Shown here in pieces: positions 8,961 through 16,377 of a DNA stretch of 26,828 nucleotides. The DNA comes from Roseiarcus sp052147395 (lineage in GTDB: Bacteria > Pseudomonadota > Alphaproteobacteria > Rhizobiales > Beijerinckiaceae): assembly GCA_052147395.1 (NCBI GenBank), contig JBKQKS010000022.1, positions 1-26,828 on the forward strand, given 5' to 3'. The notes beneath the pieces were generated by a model. The model ran no database searches. It was not told the origin of the DNA and saw only the letters and a program-made list of their open reading frames with translations. The position numbers were made by a program, and so were the translations under genes. The stretch's first letter is position 1. Each line of letters begins with the position of its first letter.

Positions 8961-8968
8961 CACCGAGA
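8955..8968. other. Breakpoint joining two unrelated genome segments
   Basis: On the left the sequence codes for FabD up to the leucine codon at 8958-8960; on the right, from about 8961, the minus strand codes for TatC. Neither gene continues past this point. Base composition and codon use also change here, from moderate to high GC. No insertion-sequence end, target duplication or tRNA is visible at the join. An assembly chimera is the most economical reading. Confidence 0.85.
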
Positions 8969-9389
8969 AGCGGATCAGCAGCGGCATCACGACGAAATAG
9001 ACGAGCAGCCCGCCGAACGCGAAAAACACCGGGGTCGCGATCAAATAAGGCAGGAACGCCTGCCGTTCGTGCTTGTAGAGCCCCGGCGCGACGAACTTGT
9101 AGATCTGCGTCGCGACCACGGGAAAGGCGATGACCGCGGCGCCGAACATCGACAGCCGGATGTTGGTGTAGAACTGCTCGAGGAAATGGGTCGCGATCAG
9201 CTTCGCCTTCTCCGCCCCGACGATGCGCACATAGGGCTCGGTGAGCACGTTGTAGATGGTGCGCGAGAAATAGAAGCAGACCAGGAAAGCGGCGAAGAAG
9301 GCGTACATCGAGCGGATCAGGCGCTGCCTGAGCTCGATCAGGTGATCCATCAGCGGCGCCTTGGTGGCGTCGATATCGGCGTCGGTCAT
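8958..9389 (-). CDS. tatC: Sec-independent translocase TatC, C-terminal half missing
   Basis: TatC is the substrate-recognition core of the twin-arginine export complex in the cytoplasmic membrane. The product starts at 9389 and shows the conserved HLIELRQRL cytoplasmic N-terminal motif, a first membrane segment (about 27-45), YKFVAPGLYKHER in the first cytoplasmic loop with the conserved glutamate, and two further hydrophobic segments (about 78-98 and 115-137). It then ends at a chance TAG after 143 residues, whereas TatC is normally about 250-280 residues with six membrane spans. Three spans are therefore missing because of the breakpoint. It follows tatB with a 7-base gap. Confidence 0.93.
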   Translation of the reverse strand: MTDADIDATKAPLMDHLIELRQRLIRSMYAFFAAFLVCFYFSRTIYNVLTEPYVRIVGAEKAKLIATHFLEQFYTNIRLSMFGAAVIAFPVVATQIYKFVAPGLYKHERQAFLPYLIATPVFFAFGGLLVYFVVMPLLIRFSV

Positions 9390-9396
9390 GTCGGGC

Positions 9397-9804
9397 TTAG
9401 GTTTCCGCCTTGGCCGCGTCTTCGGCGGGCGCGGTCGGCGGGGCCTCGGCGATCGCCGCCTCGGGAAGCGGATGGGAGACGACTTCGGTCACCGGCGCCG
9501 CCCCCGGCTTCGGCGGTTCGATCGCGTTGGTCATTTCCGAGCGCATCGCCATGACCGGATCGAAGGCGGAGTCGAGGTCGATCTTGGCCGCCGATCGCAT
9601 CGCCTGGAACTCTTTCTTCACGTTCTCGACATCGGCCTCGCGCATCGCCTCCATGAACTGGCCCTGGAACTCGGCCGCCATGCGCCGCATCTTGCCGACG
9701 AATTGCCCGACGGTGCGCATGACTCGCGGCAGGTCTTTAGGCGGAATCACCGCCAGCGCGACGATGCCGAACACGATGAGCTTGCCGACGTCGAAGTCGA
9801 ACAT
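9397..9804 (-). CDS. tatB: Sec-independent translocase TatB
   Basis: A 135-residue protein with the TatB layout: a short N-terminal membrane helix (about 6-22, MFDFDVGKLIVFGIVALAV), a hinge PPKDLP, an amphipathic helix (VMRTVGQFVGKMRR) and a long acidic, Pro/Ala-rich tail. TatB and TatC form the receptor for folded proteins with twin-arginine signals. The start codon lies 39 bases after the tatA stop. LivK, encoded in this same half of the window, has a twin-arginine signal and would be a client. Confidence 0.93.
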   Translation of the reverse strand: MFDFDVGKLIVFGIVALAVIPPKDLPRVMRTVGQFVGKMRRMAAEFQGQFMEAMREADVENVKKEFQAMRSAAKIDLDSAFDPVMAMRSEMTNAIEPPKPGAAPVTEVVSHPLPEAAIAEAPPTAPAEDAAKAET

Positions 9805-9843
9805 TTTTGCGCCGCGTTATCGCGTTGGGTCGACGGGGCGCCT

Positions 9844-10071
9844 TCAGCCGACCTTCTCGCGGTCCTTGGCGTCGACCGAACCCGGGGCGCGGTTCTCCAG
9901 CACACGGGCCTCAGGGTCGGCCGGCTTGTCGTCGTCGGCCATGCCCTTCTTGAACGACTTGATGCCCTTGGCGACGTCGCCCATGATGTCGGAAATCTTG
10001 CCTTTGCCGCCGAACACCAGCAACGCTACGGCGCCGAACAGCATCCAGTGCCAAATGCTAAAACCGCCCAT
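9844..10071 (-). CDS. tatA: Sec-independent translocase TatA
   Basis: A 75-residue protein starting MGGFSIWHW at 10071; upstream in-frame codons do not look coding. It has one membrane helix and the FGGKGKI hinge, followed by an amphipathic helix (DIMGDVAKGIKSFKKGM) and an acidic tail. TatA oligomers form the pore or membrane-weakening patch of the Tat system. It is the first gene of tatABC here. In Rhizobiales scpAB or nagZ commonly lie upstream of tatA; here a toxin-antitoxin pair occupies that spot, 99 bases away. Confidence 0.93.
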   Translation of the reverse strand: MGGFSIWHWMLFGAVALLVFGGKGKISDIMGDVAKGIKSFKKGMADDDKPADPEARVLENRAPGSVDAKDREKVG

Positions 10072-10170
10072 GACGTGACCTCGAGGGAATTTGCGCGCGC
10101 TCGCGCCGATAGCTGCGCCGAACGTAAGCGCTGGGAGCGGCAAACACAAGGCGGCGGGGCCAAAGGACGA

Positions 10171-10467
10171 TCACGCGGCCTTCGGCCGGAGCCGCTCGAG
10201 CCGGATCGGTTCGGCGCGACCGCGGACCTCGGCGAGGTCGTAGCTGATCTGCATGCGGAGCCAGAAATCCGCCGAGCCGCCGAACGCCTGCTCGAGCCGC
10301 ACGGCCATTTCCGGGGTCACGCCATGCGCGCCCTTGACGATTCGGTGCAGCTGCTGGCGGGAAATGCCCAAGCCGGCGGCGGCCTCGGCGACGGTGAGCC
10401 CGAGCGCCTCGACATTGTCCCGGACCAACTCGCCCGGATGCGGCGGGTTCTTCATGCGCATCGACAT
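10171..10467 (-). CDS. higA: HigA-family antitoxin
   Basis: A 98-residue protein with the HigA pattern: NPPHPGELVRDNVEALGLTV, then a helix-turn-helix of the Xre type (about residues 26-46, AEAAAGLGISRQQLHRIV), and the ending PEMAVRLEQAFGGSADFWLRMQ. HigA binds and neutralises HigB and represses the shared promoter. It starts 12 bases after the toxin stop codon, giving the inverted toxin-first order typical of hig systems. Methionines 3 and 5 are alternative starts. Confidence 0.9.
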   Translation of the reverse strand: MSMRMKNPPHPGELVRDNVEALGLTVAEAAAGLGISRQQLHRIVKGAHGVTPEMAVRLEQAFGGSADFWLRMQISYDLAEVRGRAEPIRLERLRPKAA

Positions 10468-10479
10468 AGCGCGGGCTCC

Positions 10480-10758
10480 TCAGTGATAGTCGACCAAGTC
10501 GACATCGAACGCATTTCCATTCTCGAACCGGAACACGACCCGCCAATTCGCGCGCACGGTCACCGCCCACGAGCCTTTCAGATCGCCCTTCAGCGGATGC
10601 AGTCGGAAAGACGGTTGATCGAGATCCTCGATCGACTCTGCTTCTTCCAGCGCGAACAGGATGATCCGCAACCGCGAAACCATATCCGCCGAAATCTTCG
10701 CCCGGTCATCCTCCTCGAACAGGCGACGCAGACCCTTGTGCCTGAAGCTCGAGATCAT
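10480..10758 (-). CDS. higB: HigB-family mRNA interferase toxin
   Basis: A 92-residue protein of the RelE/HigB (plasmid maintenance killer) family, beginning MISSFRHKGLRRLFEED and ending FDVDLVDYH, with the core LHPLKGDLKGSWAVTVRANWRV. Family members cleave mRNA on the ribosome. The ATG at 10758 is chosen because it gives the standard family N-terminus; an open frame upstream to 10875 is not family-like. There is no ribosome-binding site before this ATG, and the promoter -10 box is only 5 bases upstream, which suggests a leaderless transcript. Confidence 0.9.
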   Translation of the reverse strand: MISSFRHKGLRRLFEEDDRAKISADMVSRLRIILFALEEAESIEDLDQPSFRLHPLKGDLKGSWAVTVRANWRVVFRFENGNAFDVDLVDYH

Positions 10759-10763
10759 TACGA

Positions 10764-10804
10764 ATTCTAACCTGTAACGCGACGAGTGACAACTCGAGAG
10801 GTTA
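10764..10804 (-). promoter_or_regulatory. higBA promoter with inverted-repeat operator
   Basis: On the minus strand TTGTCA (10787-10792) and TAGAAT (10764-10769) are separated by 17 bases, a good sigma-70-like promoter. TAACCT (10768-10773) and AGGTTA (10799-10804) form an inverted repeat straddling it, a natural place for HigA autoregulation. The predicted transcript start falls at or within a base or two of the higB ATG. Confidence 0.55.
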
Positions 10805-10864
10805 TAGGCTTGATCGGCCGCCAAGCGACAGAGGGCGAGGCGTGCCGGGTTCGGCGCGCCTGAC

Positions 10865-10900
10865 AAAGCGTACATGCAAATCGTCGATTCGCATGTACGC
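10865..10900 (-). terminator. Strong hairpin with short T-run
   Basis: GCGTACATGC (10868-10877) pairs perfectly with GCATGTACGC (10891-10900), and inner bases extend the stem to about 14 bp with one mismatch and a 3-base loop. On the minus strand it is followed by TTTGTC. It lies 30 bases after the stop of the gene remnant at 10930-11029 and would end its transcript. Confidence 0.5.
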
Positions 10901-10929
10901 CTCGCGCCCGCCCCGGCACAGTCGCGAAC

Positions 10930-11029
10930 TCAATCGTCGGGCGCCGGTTCGACGGTTGCGCCGTCAGCGACGCGCGCGAGGGCGTGCGCGCCGAAGCTCG
11001 GGCAATAGACGTAACGCTCGGCGATCCTA
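10930..11029 (-). pseudogene. Possible 3' remnant of an unidentified gene
   Basis: On the minus strand one frame reads RIAERYVYCPSFGAHALARV followed by an acidic tail ending APDD and a TGA stop at 10930. Codon choice is strongly G/C at third positions like the neighbouring alphaproteobacterial genes, the acidic end is typical of a real C-terminus, and a terminator hairpin follows. No start exists: coding character is lost at about 11030 where AT-rich sequence begins. I do not recognise the family. This is probably the stump of a gene cut by an insertion or deletion. Confidence 0.35.
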
Positions 11030-11677
11030 CCCTGATAATATAAATCTTCGCTCTTATTGCAAAGCCTGTTGGTTTTCCGGTTTTTTCACGCGGGTAGCGC
11101 GGAGAACTCTGGGGCGCGCTTTTGTCGCCGACCGCCCCGATTAACACGCACGCAAATCCGGAGGAAAGTAAAGATAAAGATAACTTCAAAATATAATTAC
11201 CTATAATAATTTTCCTCCTGAAGAATTATAGCGTATAAATAAGTATAAATATCCGCAGCGGCCTAGACTCCCTTGCCCGTCGCGCCGTCAACTGACCCTG
11301 CTCCGGCGCGATGGAATCCGATGGAACGTCACGTCCTCACCGCGTCCCGACACCAAAAAATGCAAGACAGTGCTGTTAAATTAATTCGAATCAACAGACT
11401 TCGCAATAAGAGCCAAACTAAATTATGTATATAGAATATATATAATATGTTTAGGGAGGACGCCAAATCCCTGAACGAGTCATGCCCCGGCCCGCGCGTC
11501 CACCCGCGCGTTTGGCGTCGCGTCGGTTGTCGTGAAATCGCGCAGGCGCGCCAATTTGGATCCACGTTCCGCCAGGACACCGCTTTCGTGTGGCGCGCCG
11601 GGTGATGGTTGCGACCATCGATGCGAAATCAGACCGTTGGGCGCCCGAGCGCTTTCACGTCCACGCGCGTGCCCGAC
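11030..11677. other. Non-coding tract with AT-rich blocks
   Basis: No open frame here has coding character. Two blocks (about 11165-11250 and 11370-11455) are very AT-rich, unlike everything around them. Around 11032-11060 on the minus strand TTGCAA and TATTAT are spaced by 16 bases and could form a promoter; this same segment shares the 14-mer TTCGCTCTTATTGC with the inverted-repeat element at 21.2 kb. The tract is best read as decayed or horizontally acquired DNA. Confidence 0.5.
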
Positions 11678-11914
11678 TCATGCGTTCGCGTCCCTGGATT
11701 GTCGGTTTGCGGTCAACCAACGTCGCAGGGCCACGGCGGCCCAAATGCCCTCAACCAACCCAAAAGGCCAAGCTCCCTGCAAGAATCCATAAATCGACCC
11801 GAGAACACACGCCGCCGAAAAGGCCAGGATGAACCAATGACTGCGCGCTTCGAACGCATAGGTGACGAGCATTGCCGACACTGCAAATAGCCCGAAGGCG
11901 GTAATCGGGTCCAT
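11678..11914 (-). CDS. Small membrane protein, conserved hypothetical
   Basis: A 78-residue protein starting MDPITAFGLFAVSAMLV at 11914. It has two or three hydrophobic segments and the phrase YGFLQGAWPFGLVEGIWAAVALRRW. From memory, short proteins of this type are common in Rhizobiales, but no function is known to me. The upstream in-frame start at 11944 adds ten residues with no family-like pattern. It lies 96 bases downstream of the kinase gene on the same strand and could be on its transcript. Confidence 0.7.
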   Translation of the reverse strand: MDPITAFGLFAVSAMLVTYAFEARSHWFILAFSAACVLGSIYGFLQGAWPFGLVEGIWAAVALRRWLTANRQSRDANA

Positions 11915-12010
11915 TGCGGTGCTCTCGAGGTTCGATGGCGCCACAGCTCGGCATTCTGCTATCGTCGAAGGCGTGACGGGAGCCGCTTTCTCGCCTTCCG
12001 GCCGTCTTCG

Positions 12011-13771
12011 CTATTTCTGGAAATGCCAGAACAAAAGCAAGAATATGACCACCTGCAAACTGACGAAGCCGAGGATCAACGGCGCCATCCGGAACCGCGA
12101 TTTCCACATCTGTGGGGCCTGCAACCGACTGTGACGGCGCGTCATGGCGACGGCGTCGTAATCTTGCAACTCGGCTCTCATTTCGAGAACTGACTTATAC
12201 CGTAACCTGGGATCGCGCTCCATCGCGTGCAGGGTGATTTCTTCAATCTGGGGCGTCAGTTTCGGGTTCAGTTTTCTCGGCGCCTGCGGATCACCCGTGG
12301 TGCGGGCGTTCATAATAACGTACGAACTGTCGCCGCCAAATGGCGCTTCCCCTGTGGTCATTTCGTAAAGGATCGCTCCCAGGCTGTAGATGTCCGTTCG
12401 TTCATCACCCCGGCTGCCTTTGACTTGCTCCGGCGCCATGTAATCGGGTGTGCCCATCGAGGGCGTGAAGCCGACGAACGTGAGCCGTCGCGAACTCGCC
12501 GCCCGCGCTATGCCAAAATCCATGATACGAATCGTGCCATCGTTGCACAGCATTATGTTGCCGGGCTTCAAATCACGATGCACGACGCCATGTTCGTGCA
12601 TATATCCGAGGCCCAGGCAAATGCGGCTGACGATTTTCACCGCGTCCGGTTCCGGCAAGGGCCGCACATTGGCGAGCAGATCGCTCAAGGTCTGGCCTTC
12701 GAGATATTCCATCACGATGTACGGCCGGCTCTTCTTTTCGACGGGGATCATCTTCAGAACGTAAGAATGATCGAGCTCGAGCCCGATTTCTTCCTCCCGC
12801 CGAAAACGATCAAATCCCGCCACGTCGCTTTCAATTCGCAGATACGGGATTTTCACAGCCACCGCGTTGCCGTTCTGGCGATCGATCGCTCTGAACAGTG
12901 AAGCCATGCCGCTCTTGGCGATGACATCGGTGATTTCGAACCGGTCGTCGAGCACATCGCCCACGTTGATTTCATTGTGGGACGGGCGGAGGGCGTTGGA
13001 GCCCGCAATCTGGGCTCGCACTGTGCTTTTCATCTGCCTCACCTCGATAGCCTGGACCGAAACGTTGTCGCTGGTAAAGCGGTGTTCAGCCAGTTCAATC
13101 AAACGTTTGCAAGCTTCGCCGGGATGACTGTACTTGATCAGCGTATCTAGAATTTCCTCGTCCATGACATAACCATGAAGCCCGTCCGAGCAATGGAGGA
13201 TGATGTCATCTTTCTCCAACGTCACGGTGGAAATATCGTAATGACAAATCGGTTCGGAGCCGACGCTGCGCGTCAGTGTGGAGCGGCGCTCGCTGGTCAT
13301 TGCATTGCGTTCCAGCATCAATCCCAGCTTAACCTGGAGCGCGGTGTAAGAATGATCGGTAGTCAGGCGTCTGATTTTTCCGGCGCGGATGAGGTAGGCG
13401 CGGGAATCGCCGACATGTGCGACGGTCGCTTTGTCGTCGCGAAAGACCGTCACCAGCAAGGTCGTGGACATCCTGCCCGATTGCTGAGCGGCTTGAAATA
13501 TCGTTGCGGCTGCGTTGTCGAATATCTGGCGGATCAAATCCGTCACAGGGGTATTGGGGTTGGTCTCTCTGAAAACAGTTAGCGCGGTCTCGGCGGCCAG
13601 GCGGCTCGCGATCTCCCCATTGTGTTCTCCGCTCACACCGTCGGCCAGAACGGCGATACTGCCGACAGCCTGCAATGCCTGAAACTCTTTCGGCTGCCAA
13701 AAAGCGATATAATCTTCGTTTTGATTGCGAACGGTCCCTGTGATGGAAAGTTGGAAACATTTGACCTTCAT
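12011..13771 (-). CDS. Bifunctional PP2C phosphatase - Ser/Thr protein kinase, tail-anchored
   Basis: A 586-residue fusion starting MKVKCFQLSITG at 13771. Residues 1-245 are a PP2C-type phosphatase with the metal-binding motifs RNQNED (15-20), LADGVSG (42-48), GDSRAYL (121-127), CSDGL (194-198) and DNVSV (235-239). Residues 270-540 are a Hanks-type kinase: VAVKI (Lys307), HRDLKPGN (398-405), DFG (418-420) and APE (446-448); the glycine loop is degenerate (IAKSGMASLF). A single hydrophobic helix at 563-582 ends the protein, so both domains face the cytoplasm. All catalytic residues appear intact. It follows the PII and APC permease genes on the same strand but after a terminator-like hairpin. 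From memory, similar fusions occur beside nitrate-assimilation genes in pseudomonads (PA1782), consistent with a nitrogen-signalling role. Confidence 0.92.
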   Translation of the reverse strand: MKVKCFQLSITGTVRNQNEDYIAFWQPKEFQALQAVGSIAVLADGVSGEHNGEIASRLAAETALTVFRETNPNTPVTDLIRQIFDNAAATIFQAAQQSGRMSTTLLVTVFRDDKATVAHVGDSRAYLIRAGKIRRLTTDHSYTALQVKLGLMLERNAMTSERRSTLTRSVGSEPICHYDISTVTLEKDDIILHCSDGLHGYVMDEEILDTLIKYSHPGEACKRLIELAEHRFTSDNVSVQAIEVRQMKSTVRAQIAGSNALRPSHNEINVGDVLDDRFEITDVIAKSGMASLFRAIDRQNGNAVAVKIPYLRIESDVAGFDRFRREEEIGLELDHSYVLKMIPVEKKSRPYIVMEYLEGQTLSDLLANVRPLPEPDAVKIVSRICLGLGYMHEHGVVHRDLKPGNIMLCNDGTIRIMDFGIARAASSRRLTFVGFTPSMGTPDYMAPEQVKGSRGDERTDIYSLGAILYEMTTGEAPFGGDSSYVIMNARTTGDPQAPRKLNPKLTPQIEEITLHAMERDPRLRYKSVLEMRAELQDYDAVAMTRRHSRLQAPQMWKSRFRMAPLILGFVSLQVVIFLLLFWHFQK

Positions 13772-13853
13772 GAGCTGGCCTGGGTGGTCTTGGATTTTGT
13801 AGGGCGACGAACGGAGGGTCGACCGGACGTTACACTGTTGCGTGTATAAGCGA

Positions 13854-13942
13854 GCCCCGCGGCGGGCGCAAATCCCGCGGGGCGCAATTGAGCCCCGCAG
13901 CGCCAGAAAATGAATCCCTGCCACCATCACAGCGGCAGGGAT
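13854..13942 (-). terminator. Two hairpins after the permease gene
   Basis: ATCCCTGCC (13914-13922) pairs perfectly with GGCAGGGAT (13934-13942) around 11 bases, and the minus strand then reads TCATTTTC. A second GC-rich palindrome follows, GCCCCGCGG (13854-13862) with CCGCGGGGC (13875-13883). Lying 39 bases past the permease stop, the first is a plausible intrinsic terminator separating glnK-permease from the kinase gene. Confidence 0.55.
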
Positions 13943-13980
13943 CTTCAGTTTTCGTTGGTTTCAACTCAGGACGCCAGCGG

Positions 13981-15999
13981 TTACCTCGAGACGAGAACCG
14001 ACCTTCCTAGCTTTGCGCTCTTCGAAGTGAAGTAATAAACTCCGTACAGCGCCCATATGGCTGCGAAACCAAGCGCAATATAAGGCTCGTGCCAGCTCAT
14101 GCCGGCGACCGAGAACGGACCGACCAGATAGAACAACATGCAAGCGAGGTTGGCCACAAGTCCGAAGATCGGCACAACGAAGTGTTTGAAGCCGTTGAAC
14201 ATGTGATGTTCCCTGAACGCCACGATGGCCAAGATGTTCGTCGTCATGTATAGCAAGAACGTGCCGAAATTGCTGATTAGCGTGACTATGATCAGCGAAT
14301 TGGGCAGCCACGTATAAGCATGGGGAGAGAAGAGTCCAAACGCATACCAGAAGTTGTTTTTATCGAGCGCAGCCAAATCCGAGGATTGGCCGCCGAGATA
14401 GATCACCGTTGTCGCAATGCCGACGACAATCGAAAGCCCCACTAGCGTCCAGATGGCGCGGTGCGGCGACAGGTTCGTGCCATGGATGAGGCCGAAGTGG
14501 GATGGCACCTCCTCGTCGCGTCCCATCGCATAAGTCACCCGGGCGCCGGTATTCATGCAGGCCAAGGTGGTGCCGATCAACGCCAGGAACACAGTGCCGG
14601 CCTGCACGAGCATGAACGACCTGCCTGCGGCATAGCTGCCGAACGCCCATGTGCCGACGATCACCATCATGTCGCCGAGCGGCGCGCCGGAAGCCCCGGC
14701 ACTGGACATAGTGTAACCGCTATTCAAAAAATAGTTCGCAGCAAAGTATTCGAACAGATAGCAGATCGCGCCTTGAATGACCAACGACGTCAACACCGCG
14801 CGCGCTATGTCCTTCTTGGGGTTGATCGCCTCTTCGCCCATCGAGGTCACCGACTCGAAACCCACGAGCAGAAGAATCGCAATGCACGCCTGGATGAAGA
14901 CATAACTACCCTGATGCGGAGAGACGACAGACGCCGCCGAAGTGTGAAAATTGAAGGTTTCCGGATTCTTCGCGTCGCCCGGTGTGCCGCTGACCGCATC
15001 CCCGGGTTTGTAGCTCAAAACAAACGGATCGGGTATCGCGTGACCGTCCTTGTCCAATTTCAGCTTACCGGCATCGTCTGTTTGAAAGGCGGGATACGGT
15101 TGACCCGCGTCGAGTCCCATTGCCTTCAACGTGCCCAACACCAGGGCATCCGTGTCCTTGGCCGGATCCAGGTCGTCAGCCACGACCTGGCGATCCTGCT
15201 GTTTGATGGCGGGGACGGGCTTGCCGTCCTTGGTCAAAGCCTTGCCGTTCGCATCTTGCGCGAACTTCAAAGAACCGTCAGCCCAAGTGTCTTGCACGGG
15301 CTTATTGGCGTCGTCCAGCACGTCGGTTTGAGCGACATTGTAGCTGATCGGAGTCCCGTTCGAAAGATGCAGACCCACCGATCCGTCCGGATGATTGGCG
15401 CGATAAGCGATGGCCATGATCGCGAAAATCACCAACGCTGTAATCTGAATGAAGTTGATCGCCATATTGACGGCCGTGCTGCCAGTCACGCCGCGGTAGG
15501 CGATGTAACCCACGAGCAAGGAGAATACGACGCAGAACATCCACATGAACAGCGGGCTGTTATAAGTGGCGCTGAAGGTATCCGGCCAAAACTGGTTTGC
15601 CAGATAGCCGGCAAGAATTGCCGTCACGCCGACCATCAAGCCGGGATACATCCAGTAATACAAATGGCTTGCCCAGCCAGTGAAGAATTTGGCGACGCGC
15701 GCGTATCGGTACGCTTTGTTCTTGGACAGGAACGCCTGCTCGGCATAGAAATAGGAGGAGCCCGCGCCGGGATAGAGTTTCGAGAGTTCAGCATAGCTGA
15801 TCGCCGTGGCGAAGCACAGCAAGAGCGCTACGACGAGGCCGAGCCACATCGCGGCGCCAGCCATCGGCGCGCCATAGAGCGATTGCTCTTGGAATGTCAG
15901 CCACAAGAATGCGCCCGGCGCAATCAAGGCCATGGCGTTGATCGTCAGTCCTGTGACTCCCAACGTTGCTTTGGTTTTGGGTTTGTTTTCGTCCGACAT
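13981..15999 (-). CDS. APC-superfamily permease with large extracytoplasmic insert
   Basis: A 672-residue multi-pass transporter. TM1 (about 15-35) carries the unwound APC motif ALIAPGAFLW; TM6 begins near 366 and contains GFESVTSMGEEAINPKKDIARA, the family hallmark. Later segments bring the total to about twelve to fourteen. Between TM5 (ends about 199) and TM6 lies a hydrophilic stretch of about 160 residues (201-362), which standard APC topology places outside the cytoplasm. It is Asp/Gly/Lys rich with repeated turns (DANGKALTKDGKPVP, DDAGKLKLDKDGHAIP). Ordinary APC carriers are about 450-500 residues with a short loop here. A GGGGGA ribosome-binding site precedes the ATG, 39 bases after glnK. 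The substrate (amino acid, polyamine or other) is unknown; pairing with PII suggests a nitrogen compound. Confidence 0.9.
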   Translation of the reverse strand: MSDENKPKTKATLGVTGLTINAMALIAPGAFLWLTFQEQSLYGAPMAGAAMWLGLVVALLLCFATAISYAELSKLYPGAGSSYFYAEQAFLSKNKAYRYARVAKFFTGWASHLYYWMYPGLMVGVTAILAGYLANQFWPDTFSATYNSPLFMWMFCVVFSLLVGYIAYRGVTGSTAVNMAINFIQITALVIFAIMAIAYRANHPDGSVGLHLSNGTPISYNVAQTDVLDDANKPVQDTWADGSLKFAQDANGKALTKDGKPVPAIKQQDRQVVADDLDPAKDTDALVLGTLKAMGLDAGQPYPAFQTDDAGKLKLDKDGHAIPDPFVLSYKPGDAVSGTPGDAKNPETFNFHTSAASVVSPHQGSYVFIQACIAILLLVGFESVTSMGEEAINPKKDIARAVLTSLVIQGAICYLFEYFAANYFLNSGYTMSSAGASGAPLGDMMVIVGTWAFGSYAAGRSFMLVQAGTVFLALIGTTLACMNTGARVTYAMGRDEEVPSHFGLIHGTNLSPHRAIWTLVGLSIVVGIATTVIYLGGQSSDLAALDKNNFWYAFGLFSPHAYTWLPNSLIIVTLISNFGTFLLYMTTNILAIVAFREHHMFNGFKHFVVPIFGLVANLACMLFYLVGPFSVAGMSWHEPYIALGFAAIWALYGVYYFTSKSAKLGRSVLVSR

Positions 16000-16038
16000 A
16001 CCGTGTCCCCCAATGATCGTTGAAGTTTGCGTCGTGTC

Positions 16039-16377
16039 TCACAGCGCTTCGTGGTCAGTTTCACCAGTGCGAATGCGAACAACCCGTTCGAGCGATGTGA
16101 CGAATATCTTTCCATCGCCGATTCGGCCGGTCGTTGCTTCGGATGTGATCGCTTCGATTACAACGTCCTCGAGTTCAGCCGGAACCGCGACTTCGACCTT
16201 CAATTTCGGCAGAAAAGTCACGTTGTATTCCGCACCGCGAAAGACTTCGGTGTGCCCCTTCTGTCGGCCGTAGCCTTGGACTTCGGTTACGGTGATGCCT
16301 TTCACGCCGAGGGCGGATAGCGCGTCACGCACCTCCTCGAGTTTGAATGGCTTGATGATCGCTACGATGAGTCTCAT
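16039..16377 (-). CDS. glnK: PII nitrogen-regulatory protein, GlnK/GlnB type
   Basis: A 112-residue protein with all PII hallmarks: YGRQKGH (36-42), the T-loop RGAEYNV with Tyr51 as uridylylation site, Lys58, the B-loop TGRIGDGKIF (83-92) and the C-loop RIRTGE (101-106). Such proteins sense ATP/ADP and 2-oxoglutarate and bind transporters or enzymes. Residue 49 is Ala, so the Ser49 phosphorylation known in cyanobacterial PII is not possible. It is the first gene of a likely operon with the APC permease. GlnK genes normally precede amtB; no ammonium transporter is present. GGAG precedes the ATG by seven bases, and a sigma-54-like promoter lies about 165 bases upstream, consistent with nitrogen-limited expression. 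The symbol is by type, as GlnB and GlnK cannot be separated by sequence alone. Confidence 0.95.
   Translation of the reverse strand: MRLIVAIIKPFKLEEVRDALSALGVKGITVTEVQGYGRQKGHTEVFRGAEYNVTFLPKLKVEVAVPAELEDVVIEAITSEATTGRIGDGKIFVTSLERVVRIRTGETDHEAL

Noticed and set aside
8883..9554. A 223-residue protein starting as FabD and continuing to 9554
   Set aside because: Only the first 26 codons are FabD; the rest is antisense tatC, so the long frame is an artefact of the junction.
9361..10770. 469-residue + strand frame across tatB, tatA and higBA
   Set aside because: It runs antisense over four recognisable genes; its composition is that of a GC-rich shadow frame.
14461..16023. 520-residue open frame on the + strand opposite the permease
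   Set aside because: It is the antisense of a well-supported transporter gene. The translation is rich in Arg, His and Gln with no family pattern, as expected for a shadow.
12011..16377. Cyanobacterial-style PII Ser49 phosphorylation switch with PP2C
   Set aside because: The idea was attractive because a PP2C domain is encoded nearby, but residue 49 of this PII is alanine, so that modification cannot occur.
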